In this document: positions 27,724-37,170 of the stretch, one piece after another
How positions within the stretch are numbered: the stretch's first letter is position 1
Layout of the letters: every line of letters begins with the position of its first letter
NCBI RefSeq assembly: GCF_029760935.1
Contig: NZ_CP121684.1
Span: 2,232,001 to 2,296,000, forward strand
Direction of reading: 5' to 3'
From: Lysinibacter sp. HNR
Lineage (GTDB): Bacteria > Actinomycetota > Actinomycetes > Actinomycetales > Microbacteriaceae
Length of the DNA stretch: 64,000 nucleotides
Notes under the pieces: model-generated
Told to the model about the DNA's origin: nothing
The model's input: the letters and a program-made list of their open reading frames with translations, nothing else
The model's database searches: none
Translations under genes and position numbers: made by a program

Positions 27724-28551
27724 TCAGTCCTGAATAATATCTATTCCCCGAGTTCCCGTCGTAATCAAATCTACCGATGGCACACCACTTCCCAACAACC
27801 TCTCAGCCAGCAGCAGAAAGGTATCAGCGTTATCTCCTGTGGCCTTGTATCGATACTCGGCGGGGTGAGAGTCACCGCGCATCAGGCCGTGCTCGGCGAG
27901 GACACGGTAGACGTCGTTGGCGGTTTCAATATCACTGGACACCAGGCGAACACCGGAACCCATCACACGGGAAATAGCTCCACGAAGAAATGGATAGTGT
28001 GTGCACCCCAGCACGAGAGTATCGATGTTAGCCTCTTTAAGCTCTGTAAGATATTCGATGGCAACTCGATGAAGCTCCGGCCCCGCTGTCACGCCTTCCT
28101 CAACAAACTCAACAAATCGCGGGCAAGCCCGGGTAAAAAGAGTAATGTCATCGCGAATGCTAAAGAGATCATCGTAGGCACGAGACTTAATCGTTCCCAC
28201 CGTTCCGATCAGACCAACCCGCCCGTTCTTAGTGATCGAAACCGCACTGCGAACCGCGGGCTGAATAACCTCTAACACGGGGACATCATAGCGTTCGTGT
28301 GCGTCACGGAGCATTGCCGCGGAAGCGGTGTTACAGGCGATGACCAACATTTTTACGCCCTGCTCGACCATATCATCGAGCACGGAGAGAGCATACTCTC
28401 GAACCCGCGCGATCGGTTTGGGTCCGTACGGAGTGTGTGCGGTATCGCCGACATAGGTAATGGACTCGTGCGGCAATTGGTCACGCACCGCCCGCGCAAC
28501 GGTCAGTCCCCCAACACCCGAGTCGAAGATTCCAATTGGCAAATTATTCAT
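27724..28551 (-). CDS. murI: glutamate racemase
   Basis: Makes D-glutamate for peptidoglycan. 275 residues from MNNLPIG. The two catalytic cysteines are in VIACNTASA (about residue 73) and LGCTHYPFL (about 185); the substrate loop DSGVGGLT is at 10-17. An ATG seven codons earlier is possible but lies on top of the promoter/RBS region. Order murI-rph-rdgB is common in actinobacteria. Confidence 0.95.
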   Translation of the reverse strand: MNNLPIGIFDSGVGGLTVARAVRDQLPHESITYVGDTAHTPYGPKPIARVREYALSVLDDMVEQGVKMLVIACNTASAAMLRDAHERYDVPVLEVIQPAVRSAVSITKNGRVGLIGTVGTIKSRAYDDLFSIRDDITLFTRACPRFVEFVEEGVTAGPELHRVAIEYLTELKEANIDTLVLGCTHYPFLRGAISRVMGSGVRLVSSDIETANDVYRVLAEHGLMRGDSHPAEYRYKATGDNADTFLLLAERLLGSGVPSVDLITTGTRGIDIIQD

Positions 28552-28605
28552 CCCCACTAGCCTAACCCGCATCGGGCTCCCACAAAGAAGAGATAAACTT
28601 TCGCT

Positions 28606-29922
28606 GTGAACACGTCTTCAGCTTTCCTGACCGACCGGTACGAACTCACAATGGTGGATGCCGCACTCACCGCAGGCACAGCCCACCGCCGCTGCTCCTT
28701 TGAACTCTTTTCTCGTAGGCTCTCGGGAGCACGACGATACGGTGTGGTAGCGGGGATGGGCAGGCTGCTCGACCTGATCGATAATTTTCACTTCGGCACC
28801 GCAGAGCTCAACTGGCTCAGCGATAATCGTGTGGTGAGTGATCACACCCTCGAGTGGCTATCCCGCTTCCGCTTCAGCGGTAATATTCTGGGTTATCCCG
28901 AGGGTGAGGTTTTCTTTCCGGGTTCACCGGTACTCGTGGTCGAGGCGACTTTTGCGGAGGCCGTCCTGCTCGAAACCCTCGCCCTCAGTGTTCTCAACTA
29001 TGATTCAGCGGTGGCCACCGCGGCCTCACGTATGGTCTCGGCCGCGGGGAATCGCCCCCTCGCGGAAATGGGTTCCCGTCGCACCCATGAGGAATCTGCC
29101 GTTGCAGCCGCCCGCGCCGCCTATATCGCGGGCTTCTCTGCAACATCAAACCTTGAGGCCGGTCGTCGCTGGGGGGTCCCCACGATGGGAACAGCGGCGC
29201 ACGCATTCACCCTCCTGCACGACACCGAAGACGATGCTTTTCACGCGCAGATCACAACCCTCGGGACAGGAACAACCCTGCTCGTAGACACCTATGACAT
29301 TGCAGAAGCCGTGAGGAAAGCCGTTGCCATCGCCGGACCCGAGCTGGGTGCAGTGCGCATCGATTCGGGTGACCTCCCCGTTGTTGTAGCCCAGGTGCGT
29401 GCCCAGCTAGATTCGCTAGGGGCACACAATACTCGTATCACGGTAACTAACGATCTGGATGAACACGCTGTGGCCTCGCTCGCGGCGTCCCCCGTGGATT
29501 CCTACGGAGTAGGTACCTCTGTGGTGGTTGGTTCGGGTTCACCAACAATGGGTATGGTGTATAAGCTTGTTGCGCGTCAAGACGATAGCGGGTCGTGGAT
29601 ATCTACCGCAAAAAAGTCGCAGGACAAAGCGTCTATTGGCGGTCGCAAACAGGCGTTTCGCCAATTTGATAGCTGCGATACGGCCAGCGCAGAGATCCTG
29701 GTTGTTGCGAATGAGGATACGGAGGCCTCTCCCGAAACCCCCGAAAACACACGGGAAATCCTGGTGCCCCTGGTTCTCGCGGGGAGCATCGATACGCAGT
29801 ATCGAGGAACGGAGGGGGTTTCTCTCGCTCGTCACCGCCACTCGGCAAGCGTTGCCGAGCTGCCGGCCGAGGCTATGCGCCTCACCCGCGGAGACCCGGT
29901 CATCCCCACCCTCTACCGGTAA
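28606..29922 (+). CDS. pncB: nicotinate phosphoribosyltransferase
   Basis: First step of NAD salvage from nicotinate. 438 residues with a GTG start. Motifs include [13 protein letters not shown] at the N-terminus, [20 protein letters not shown] with the active-site His, GTAAHAF, and the phosphate-binding VRIDSGDL region. Divergent from murI. Confidence 0.94.
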   Translation: MNTSSAFLTDRYELTMVDAALTAGTAHRRCSFELFSRRLSGARRYGVVAGMGRLLDLIDNFHFGTAELNWLSDNRVVSDHTLEWLSRFRFSGNILGYPEGEVFFPGSPVLVVEATFAEAVLLETLALSVLNYDSAVATAASRMVSAAGNRPLAEMGSRRTHEESAVAAARAAYIAGFSATSNLEAGRRWGVPTMGTAAHAFTLLHDTEDDAFHAQITTLGTGTTLLVDTYDIAEAVRKAVAIAGPELGAVRIDSGDLPVVVAQVRAQLDSLGAHNTRITVTNDLDEHAVASLAASPVDSYGVGTSVVVGSGSPTMGMVYKLVARQDDSGSWISTAKKSQDKASIGGRKQAFRQFDSCDTASAEILVVANEDTEASPETPENTREILVPLVLAGSIDTQYRGTEGVSLARHRHSASVAELPAEAMRLTRGDPVIPTLYR

Positions 29923-30117
29923 CGCCCGCAATCCGCTAGCACCCGCATCCCGCTCTCAGTGCCCGCAGACCCACGGCCCACGGCCCTGTGTCCGCCGTCC
30001 GGAAGCAAACCTAATCCGTTCTTTCTAACCGTCAGGCCGCGTCGGAGGAGCGATAGGGTTGGAGGTGTTAAACTGGACCGCCCTGATCTTCGGGGCCCGC
30101 AAAGAGAAAGCACCCCC

Positions 30118-30534
30118 GTGAACAGAAACATTCTCACAGCCGCAACGTTGACAATTGCCGTTTCCCTCACTCTCGCGGGGTGCACAGCCGGCACCGAGCC
30201 ACAGAGCGTCACGCAGGCGTGTGATGCTATCGCCCAGAAAATTGAGCCGCTCAATGAACAGGTGGCAGAGGCTATGAACGAGGTCGCGACCGATCCGGCT
30301 GCTGCGGTATCAGCCCTGAGCGACCTCGAGAGCAGTCTCAAGGATGCTGCTAATAACGTCGAAAACGAGGAGGTGAAGAAGGCCGTTGGCTCTCTTGCCG
30401 CGAGCTTTTCCACGGTACGCTCTCTCTTCGAAGAGAGCGGAAACAACGTCTCAGCCGTGGATATCACCGCGCTCACCTCGGCAAGCACCACCCTGAGTGC
30501 GGCAAGCACCGATCTTCTTGAGCTGTGCGGTTAA
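30118..30534 (+). CDS. lipoprotein, first of three tandem paralogues
   Basis: 138 residues, GTG start with an AAAGAGAAAG site. The signal peptide ends in a lipobox (LTLAGC), so it is lipid-anchored outside the membrane. The mature part is short, acidic and helical, with a QSVTQACDAI motif, an NVENEEVKKAVGSLAASF segment and a C-terminal cysteine (LELCG). The two neighbours share this architecture. Unknown function; perhaps a helical bundle stabilised by the two cysteines. Confidence 0.8.
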   Translation: MNRNILTAATLTIAVSLTLAGCTAGTEPQSVTQACDAIAQKIEPLNEQVAEAMNEVATDPAAAVSALSDLESSLKDAANNVENEEVKKAVGSLAASFSTVRSLFEESGNNVSAVDITALTSASTTLSAASTDLLELCG

Positions 30535-30727
30535 AACCAGAGAATCTGTTGACCAGCGCGCGACCGACGACGCTGAACACTACCGGAATATTACGCAAAA
30601 AACTGATAGAATTCAACGATTTTTATTATCGGCATTCTCCAACGGCTTATGGTGGGTGCGGGTGGGTATCCTGATTCAGGCACCCTGAAAAGTTCAGGAC
30701 GTTCAAACAAGAAAGCACCCCCCTCTC

Positions 30728-31165
30728 GTGAACAAAAACATTCTAAAAACCGCAACGCTGGCAGCTGCACTCTCCCTCACTCTCGTGGGCTGCGGAACCA
30801 CTAACGCGGGAGACTCCTCTGCTGCCGGATCGCAGAGCGTAAGGGAGGCGTGTGACTCCGTTACCAAGGAAATCGAGCCTATGGGCTCGCGTATGACGGA
30901 GGCTATGTCTGAGCTGGCGACAAATCCCGAGCTTGCACTATCGGTTTTGCTGGAGTTAGAAACCGGCCTGGTTGATGCCGCAAACGGTGTTAAGAACGAA
31001 GAGGTTAAGACCCAGGTGAACGCCCTGGCCTCGGGTCTCGGCACAATACGTGAACTCACCGAGCAGGCCGGAGACGACCTCACCTCGATAGACGTTGATG
31101 CATTTACCACGGCAAGCACCGAGATTGCCGCGGTCAGCACCGAAATCTCCGCGCTGTGCAGCTAA
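30728..31165 (+). CDS. lipoprotein, second of three tandem paralogues
   Basis: 145 residues, GTG start, lipobox LTLVGC. Shares the QSVREACDSV motif, the NEEVKTQVNALASGLGT segment and the C-terminal ALCS with its neighbours. The leader sequence before the start (AAGAAAGCACCCCCC) is also conserved, so the duplication included the upstream region. Confidence 0.8.
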   Translation: MNKNILKTATLAAALSLTLVGCGTTNAGDSSAAGSQSVREACDSVTKEIEPMGSRMTEAMSELATNPELALSVLLELETGLVDAANGVKNEEVKTQVNALASGLGTIRELTEQAGDDLTSIDVDAFTTASTEIAAVSTEISALCS

Positions 31166-31416
31166 CACTCTAAGAAATTAGGGCCACTACTCGCAGAATC
31201 TTTGGATGCGGGTTATCTGTCTCACCCATCCGTTACGCGCGCTGTATTGCTGGGAGGGCACGATGAGATAACCCGCATCAATCCGATCTATTTCTTTTTC
31301 TCGGTGGTCTCCTCGATCGAATGATGGCCTCTCGAACGGAAGCAATCGAAACGGATGAGTATGCTGGGTGAAATGTTCTAAAAGCTCAGAACCCGCAAAG
31401 AAGAAAGTACCCCCCC

Positions 31417-31902
31417 TTGAAGAAAAACATTTTTACAATGGCGACACTGGCAGTTGCCATTTCTCTTACGCTCATGGGCTGCGCAACCGTCACTGCTATC
31501 GATACTGCGGATTCACCCACAAGCACCCCACGTACCGCCCCGTCCACTCAGGCTCCTGCAGGGTCGCAAAGCGTGGCGGAAGCGTGTGACGCAGTGAACC
31601 AGGAATTTGAAGCGGTGAGCGCGGGCATGCTGGAGATGCTCTCCACACTGGCGGAAGACCCCGAGAGCGCAATGACGCTCCTGGACGATTTTAATAACAC
31701 CCTGACAACCATTGCCGACGGTGTCGAGAATGAAGAGGTCAAGACAGAGTTGAGCACTTTTGCTTTGAGCTTCGGCACACTCATGAGCCTCTCCCAGCAG
31801 ATGGAAGAAGACATCGCCTCGATAGATATCGAAGCTCTCACCACGGCAAACTACAACCTCGAGACGGCAAGCGCCAACCTTGAGGAGCTGTGTGGTTTCT
31901 AA
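31417..31902 (+). CDS. lipoprotein, third of three tandem paralogues
   Basis: 161 residues, TTG start, lipobox LTLMGC. A Ser/Thr/Pro-rich linker (about 25-50) separates the lipid anchor from the conserved domain (QSVAEACDAV ... NEEVKTELSTFALSFGTL ... LEELCGF). It carries the shared upstream leader (AAGAAAGTACCCCCC). The longer linker suggests it reaches further from the membrane. Confidence 0.8.
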   Translation: MKKNIFTMATLAVAISLTLMGCATVTAIDTADSPTSTPRTAPSTQAPAGSQSVAEACDAVNQEFEAVSAGMLEMLSTLAEDPESAMTLLDDFNNTLTTIADGVENEEVKTELSTFALSFGTLMSLSQQMEEDIASIDIEALTTANYNLETASANLEELCGF

Positions 31903-31915
31903 TCCTGCCGGGTCC

Positions 31916-33124
31916 CTATATCGCCGCACCGAGATAGGCTGTCGCAAAGGTTGCGTGAGCCGACTCGTCGTCTGACGGATGATACAGTCCGGCCAGCACA
32001 TCCCGGTAGAGTCGGGTGAGTTCGCTCTCTTTCTGGTACGCGCGCCCGCCGCTCACACGAATCGCGGCCTCTACCGACTCTCTGGCAATCTCGGTGGCCC
32101 GGATCTTGGGGCCCACCAGCTTGGGGAACCAGGCCGTTCCGTGATCAATCAGGTCGTCTACGTCTTGAGCTACGGAGAGGATGTGTGGTTGCACCGACTC
32201 CTGGCTAATCGCGGCGTGCGCAATGCGCCAGCGGATGTCCGGGTCGTTTGCGTAGCTCTCCCCCGTTTTCTTGGACATTCGCGACAGCGCAGCGCTGCTA
32301 GCAAGCTCAAGGGCTCGATTACCTATTCCCGCGTATACGGAAGCAAGCAGCAACTCAAAGTTTGCAAATATGGCAAAGATGAGTGGGTCGGCGTTGGGGC
32401 CAACAGGAATTTTACGAACTATACGGTCTGTGGGAACAAAGACTTTATCGAGCACGGTGCTCCGACTCTGCGTTGCGCGCATCCCCAGCGGATCCCAATC
32501 ATCCGCGATGGAATATCCCTCCGTCTGCCTGGTAATAAAGCCAAAAACGAGCGTGGGATTGTCCGGGTCGCTATCGTCACGACCAAAAATTCCCAGGCGA
32601 GTCCAGACGGGTGAGAGCGATGTAAAGATTTTGGTGCCGCTAAATTGATACCCTTCCGCAGTTGGAACAGCGCTTGTGCTCGAGTCAAAAAGCACCTGAT
32701 CGTTACCGGCCTCACTAATACCAAAAGCAAATATCTCTCCCGCCGCGGCCTCGTGAAGCAGCCAGTCGAGGTCGGTAATGCCCCGCTCGCTTAAAGCCCT
32801 CGCCACCCCCGCCCAAACCAGGTGCATGTTAATACCGAGTGCCGTGGCGGGCGCGGCCTGAGCCAATCGAGTTTGGAGCCTCGAAACCTGCTCCAAGCTC
32901 AGATTTTTGCCGCCTTCTTGCTCGCGGGAAAACAGGGAGAGGTAACCCGCCTGGCGAAGATCCTCTAGATCCTCGGTAAAGAACGCGTTGCGCCTGTCGT
33001 AATCGGCGGCGCGTCCACGAAACCGTTCAAGAAGATCATTCGGAAGTATGCTGTCGACAATGCTGTCCTGTATATTGCTCACGCATCCACCATACGCCTC
33101 AATATCGAGCAGGTCGAGACTCAC
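31916..33124 (-). CDS. acyl-CoA dehydrogenase family protein
   Basis: 402 residues with the three-part acyl-CoA dehydrogenase fold. It has an N-terminal helical region with LEDLRQAGYLSLFSREQEGG, a middle FAD-contacting part (FGISEAGNDQ, FSGTKIFTSLSP), and a C-terminal helical bundle with VSGGRAYQKESELTRLYRD. The last motif matches DszC/flavin-dependent monooxygenase-like members as well as dehydrogenases. Substrate unknown. The start overlaps the prepilin peptidase stop as ATGA. Confidence 0.85.
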   Translation of the reverse strand: MSLDLLDIEAYGGCVSNIQDSIVDSILPNDLLERFRGRAADYDRRNAFFTEDLEDLRQAGYLSLFSREQEGGKNLSLEQVSRLQTRLAQAAPATALGINMHLVWAGVARALSERGITDLDWLLHEAAAGEIFAFGISEAGNDQVLFDSSTSAVPTAEGYQFSGTKIFTSLSPVWTRLGIFGRDDSDPDNPTLVFGFITRQTEGYSIADDWDPLGMRATQSRSTVLDKVFVPTDRIVRKIPVGPNADPLIFAIFANFELLLASVYAGIGNRALELASSAALSRMSKKTGESYANDPDIRWRIAHAAISQESVQPHILSVAQDVDDLIDHGTAWFPKLVGPKIRATEIARESVEAAIRVSGGRAYQKESELTRLYRDVLAGLYHPSDDESAHATFATAYLGAAI

Positions 33125-33630
33125 TCAGCACCCCACAAAAACACGACACCCCACAGCACAGCAGCACCCCACAATCCGATAAGCAACGGCACCCCAAACG
33201 GCACTCCGCGTGCCCTCAGGGCTGCTCCCCCGGTTGCTGCCTCCCGCCGACCCGCCGAACGCCACAGGACAGTGTATCCGGCAACTCCGCCTACGGCCCC
33301 TGCAAGAGTTATTGCCACGAATGCAGCCCACCAAGAAAGCAATCCGAGAGACATCACTATAAGAGTGGCAAGTTTCACATCGCCCATGCCAAAACCTCCC
33401 AAAGCCGCACCGCAGTAGAAGATAAGCACCACCACCAACCCACCGAGCAAGGAGGCAATCGGCGGTGCAGAATCGTGAATCCAACAAACAGCAATTGCCC
33501 AAAAAACGATCACAAACCCCGGTAAAACGTAGGAATTAGGTAGCCTACGCTCTCTGACATCACTATAGGCCAGCGGAATCGTGACGCACGCCAAATACCC
33601 AAAGAGTACCCAAATAACGAGAGAACCCAT
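33121..33630 (-). CDS. prepilin peptidase (A24, TadV/CpaA type)
   Basis: 169 residues with about five transmembrane segments. The two catalytic aspartates of A24 peptidases are in place: the first in SDVRERRLPN (about residue 25), the second in GFGMGDVKLA (GxGD, about 80). It lacks the N-methylation domain, as in the short TadV class. No pilin genes are nearby, so its substrates lie elsewhere on the chromosome. Confidence 0.88.
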   Translation of the reverse strand: MGSLVIWVLFGYLACVTIPLAYSDVRERRLPNSYVLPGFVIVFWAIAVCWIHDSAPPIASLLGGLVVVLIFYCGAALGGFGMGDVKLATLIVMSLGLLSWWAAFVAITLAGAVGGVAGYTVLWRSAGRREAATGGAALRARGVPFGVPLLIGLWGAAVLWGVVFLWGAE

Positions 33631-33906
33631 TATGTTTTTGTCTTCTGCATCACGCCCACCGTCTTTCGTCTCGTCACGAGACTATTGATAATCTCCGGCA
33701 CGCGTTACTAATCGTCCACAGACGAAGCCCGAGTGTCATTGCCAAGGATCAAAGGCGATGACAACCCCGGCAATCGCCCTCGGAGCAGGGCCACATCAAC
33801 TCAACACCGCACGGGGAGCTAGCAGGGTCTTTACTCGGGCCCGGGATCGCATCGGCTCAACCCTGTTGATCCGTGGCCTATAGTTATGATCCTCTGGGCT
33901 CCACGC

Positions 33907-35274
33907 CTACATCGGTTCGACATCCTCAAGAAGTTCCGTGACCAAAGCGGCAATCTTACTGCGCTCCGATCGGGTAAGAGTGATGTGGCCAAAGAGCCGG
34001 TGTCCTTTGAGCGTCTCAATAACGGATGCAACACCGTCGTGCCGCCCCACCCGAAGATTATCTCGCTGCGCGATATCGTGGGTGAGAACCACTCTTGAGT
34101 GTTGCCCAATACGGCTCAGGACCGTGAGTAAAACGTTTCTTTCCAGAGACTGCGCCTCATCCACAATCACAAAAGCATCGTGCAGGGAACGCCCTCGAAT
34201 ATGAGTCAGAGGCAAAACCTCAATGAGCCCCCTGGCCTCGATCTCATCAAGCACATTCTGCGAAATAACGGATCCAAGCACATCGTAAACCGCCTGGCCC
34301 CAGGGGTTCATCTTCTCACCCTGGTCCCCCGGCAGGTAGCCGAGTTCCTGTCCTCCTACCGCATAGAGGGGGCGAAACACCATAATCTTCTTGTGTTGCT
34401 TCCTCTCCAACACGGCCTCAAGACCCGCGGCCAACGCAAGAGCAGACTTACCCGTACCGGCTCGACCTCCCAGGGAGACAATGCCAACCTCGGAATCAAG
34501 CAGCAGATCTATCGCTAGCCTCTGCTCCGCCGAGCGCCCATTCACACCAAAAACGTCACGATCCCCCCGAACCAGTCGGAACTCCCCGGGTTCGTCCACC
34601 CGCCCAAGAGCGGAACCGCGATCTGAGTGCACAATGAGACCCGTGTTCAACGGCACATCAAGAACCTGGGCCGTAGCGAGCCGTTCACGGTCATAAAGCT
34701 CACTCATCTGTTCGCCGGAAAGATGAATCTCCACCAAGCCCGTATAACTCGTATCAACAGCCTGTTCGGCACGGTATTCTTCGGCCGCCAACCCGATCGA
34801 AGCGGCCTTGACCCGCATCGGCAAATCTTTGGAAACAACCGTCACAGCAAGCCCCTCACTCGCCAGGTTCTGCGCTACGGCAAGAATCCGAGAGTCGTTG
34901 TCCCCCAGTTGTATCCCGCTCGGCAGGGTAGAGGTGTTGGAGTGGTTGAGCTCCACCCGGAGGGACCCTCCTTCACCTACGGGGATGGGAAAGTCTAAGC
35001 GCTCGTGACGGGTTCTGAGATCGTCCAGGGTTCGTAGCGCCGATCGCGCAAAATATCCTAGCTCGGGGTCGTGACGTTTACGCTCTAGCTCACTAATAAC
35101 CACGATGGGCAGCACAACCGCGTGTTCAGCAAAACGGAAGATGGCCCGGGGGTCGGAGAGCAGCACCGAGGTGTCCAGCACATAGGTTCGCTCTGCCTGT
35201 TTCAGAGGTGTATTGAGATTTTTGGTCTCGTTGAGCGCGTTGCTCGGTGCCTGATCTGAGTATTGATTGTTCAC
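33907..35274 (-). CDS. PhoH-like ATPase fused to a PIN domain (PhoH2)
   Basis: About 455 residues. The N-terminal PIN-like nuclease domain ([34 protein letters not shown]) keeps its acidic residues. The C-terminal PhoH ATPase has Walker [10 protein letters not shown], Walker [11 protein letters not shown] and an arginine-containing [10 protein letters not shown] motif. PhoH2 proteins act as RNA helicase/RNase. I chose GTG 35274 because AGGAG lies five bases upstream; GTG 35280 overlaps that site. Confidence 0.93.
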   Translation of the reverse strand: MNNQYSDQAPSNALNETKNLNTPLKQAERTYVLDTSVLLSDPRAIFRFAEHAVVLPIVVISELERKRHDPELGYFARSALRTLDDLRTRHERLDFPIPVGEGGSLRVELNHSNTSTLPSGIQLGDNDSRILAVAQNLASEGLAVTVVSKDLPMRVKAASIGLAAEEYRAEQAVDTSYTGLVEIHLSGEQMSELYDRERLATAQVLDVPLNTGLIVHSDRGSALGRVDEPGEFRLVRGDRDVFGVNGRSAEQRLAIDLLLDSEVGIVSLGGRAGTGKSALALAAGLEAVLERKQHKKIMVFRPLYAVGGQELGYLPGDQGEKMNPWGQAVYDVLGSVISQNVLDEIEARGLIEVLPLTHIRGRSLHDAFVIVDEAQSLERNVLLTVLSRIGQHSRVVLTHDIAQRDNLRVGRHDGVASVIETLKGHRLFGHITLTRSERSKIAALVTELLEDVEPM

Positions 35275-35520
35275 AACCACTCCTGTCGCGAGCGACTTAC
35301 CGCTCGACTAGTCAAGCGATTCAACCACGCTGGCTCTCGTGTGCGATAAGCCGTAAGTGGCCGCCTCGATCGAACTTTGATGTCCGATACAACACAACAT
35401 ATGGTGCAGCACTGAGATTAATCTAGAGCGACACGCAAAAAAATCTGAGGTTCACTCAAAACCAAACAGTCATGCACCAAAGCCAATCTCGCACAGGCCG
35501 TCCAGCAAACTTCCTCTCGG

Positions 35521-36279
35521 CTACTCGCCGTAGCGGCGTTGCCGTCGCGAGTAGTCACGTAGGGCCCGCAAGAAATCTACCTCCCGCAGATCCGGATAGA
35601 GAGCCTCCACAAAATAAAATTCGCTGTAGGCACTCTGCCACAGCATGAAGTCACTGATACGCTGCTCTCCCGACGTCCTAATCACCAGATCGGGATCAGC
35701 CTGCCCCCGGGTATAAAGATGCTCTTCGATGAGCTCCGGGGTAAGAGTGTCTGCAAGCTCGTCAAGCCCCCGACCAGCAGCCTGATGCTGATCAATGATG
35801 CTACGAACCGCGGCCGCAATCTCGCTCCGCCCGCCGTATCCTACGGCCAGGTTGACGTGCATCCCAGTGTTGTGCGCCGTCTTCTTTTCGGCGGTGCGCA
35901 AAGCATCAGCAAGCTCGGAGGGTAACCCTTCGCATGTCCCCACGTGCCTCACCCGCCACCCTCCATGACTCGAAAGATCTTCTGCTAAGGTCGCAATGAT
36001 GTCGCAGAGTTCGTCAAGTTCTGACCCCTGCCTCCCAGTGAGATTGTCTGTCGAAAGCAGGTACAGGGTGACCACGCTGATTCCACGCTGTTCGCACCAA
36101 CCCAGAAATTCTGGAATCTTGCGGGCCCCGGCGCGGTGTCCCTGAGCAGCACTTTCCAGAAGCCGCTGCTTCGCCCAGCGTCGATTACCGTCGACAATGA
36201 TAGCGACGTGATGGGGCATCTGCGCAGCATCAATCTCGCGTCGAAGACGATGCTCATACAGGCGGTAGAGAAATTTCAC
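35521..36279 (-). CDS. uppS: cis-prenyl (decaprenyl/undecaprenyl diphosphate) synthase
   Basis: About 252 residues from the GTG at 36279 (VKFLYRLYEHRL), which matches the start of actinobacterial homologues; in-frame starts exist up to 36315. Motifs: HHVAIIVDGNRRWA with the catalytic Asp, then GHRAG, YLLSTDNLTR-type (here LLSTDNLTG), and RTSGEQRISDFMLWQSAYSE toward the C-terminus. Makes the lipid carrier for wall synthesis. Divergent from trhA. Confidence 0.92.
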   Translation of the reverse strand: MKFLYRLYEHRLRREIDAAQMPHHVAIIVDGNRRWAKQRLLESAAQGHRAGARKIPEFLGWCEQRGISVVTLYLLSTDNLTGRQGSELDELCDIIATLAEDLSSHGGWRVRHVGTCEGLPSELADALRTAEKKTAHNTGMHVNLAVGYGGRSEIAAAVRSIIDQHQAAGRGLDELADTLTPELIEEHLYTRGQADPDLVIRTSGEQRISDFMLWQSAYSEFYFVEALYPDLREVDFLRALRDYSRRQRRYGE

Positions 36280-36360
36280 CCCGCCGCGCGAATCTTGGTT
36301 AGTCACTTCACACACGATATCCGATGTTTATGCCGCTGGGGTACAGATCAATGTTCTACC

Positions 36361-37170
36361 ATGGGCTGTATGGGTAACTCACAGCCAAAAAACCATCAAA
36401 AAGTTTCTTCGTTGCCCCACAATACCAAAACAACACAGGAACCAAACGAGGATGATCCGGGCGTTTCCCTCCCCAACATTCCGTTTCTGGCCGCCTCCAA
36501 AAAAAGCCGCTCACAACCCCCCTCAGATATAAAGCCCTCGTGGCGCGGCTGGATTCACGCGGGCATGTTTCCCGTGACGGTCGCCGCGGGCACCGTGCTC
36601 ATTGTGCTGGCACACGGAACGACAGCCCGCTGGGCCACCGCTATCTTCACTCTGACAAGCATGCTGCTCTTTGGTAATTCTGCCCTGTATCACCGGTTTA
36701 ACTGGCGCCCCACCGTAAAGATGCTGTTTAAGCGGATTGATCACGCCAACATTTTTTTGCTCATCGCGGGAACCTACACACCTCTCGCTCTTTTAGCGCT
36801 GCCCCCCGATAAGGGAATTGTGCTGCTTATTCTCGTGTGGTCAGGAGCCACTCTGGGAATCGGCTTCCGCGTTTTCTGGGTGGGTGCACCCCGCTGGCTC
36901 TACGTGGCCATCTACATCCTTCTCGGATGGGTTGCCGTTATGTATATGCCCGACCTCTACCGGGCAAGTCCCGCCATGATGATCCTGGTGATTGTGGGCG
37001 GTCTCTGCTACACGGCTGGGGCTGTATTTTACGGGCTCAAAAAGCCCAATCCCTGGCCCGGTCACTTTGGGTTTCACGAGATCTTTCACACGCTGACAGT
37101 ATTGGCGTTCCTCTGCCACTGGACCGCAACCCTCCTTATCGCACTCAACCCGGTGTATAACTCGATCTAG
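36361..37170 (+). CDS. trhA: hemolysin III family membrane protein (PAQR/TrhA)
   Basis: 269 residues with seven predicted transmembrane segments after a ~55-residue polar N-terminus. Family motifs: [24 protein letters not shown] and [12 protein letters not shown], including the conserved His/Asp/Ser set of the PAQR superfamily. The start is uncertain (ATG 36361 or 36370). Convergent with recQ, with a 4-base overlap at CTAG. Confidence 0.88.
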   Translation: MGCMGNSQPKNHQKVSSLPHNTKTTQEPNEDDPGVSLPNIPFLAASKKSRSQPPSDIKPSWRGWIHAGMFPVTVAAGTVLIVLAHGTTARWATAIFTLTSMLLFGNSALYHRFNWRPTVKMLFKRIDHANIFLLIAGTYTPLALLALPPDKGIVLLILVWSGATLGIGFRVFWVGAPRWLYVAIYILLGWVAVMYMPDLYRASPAMMILVIVGGLCYTAGAVFYGLKKPNPWPGHFGFHEIFHTLTVLAFLCHWTATLLIALNPVYNSI

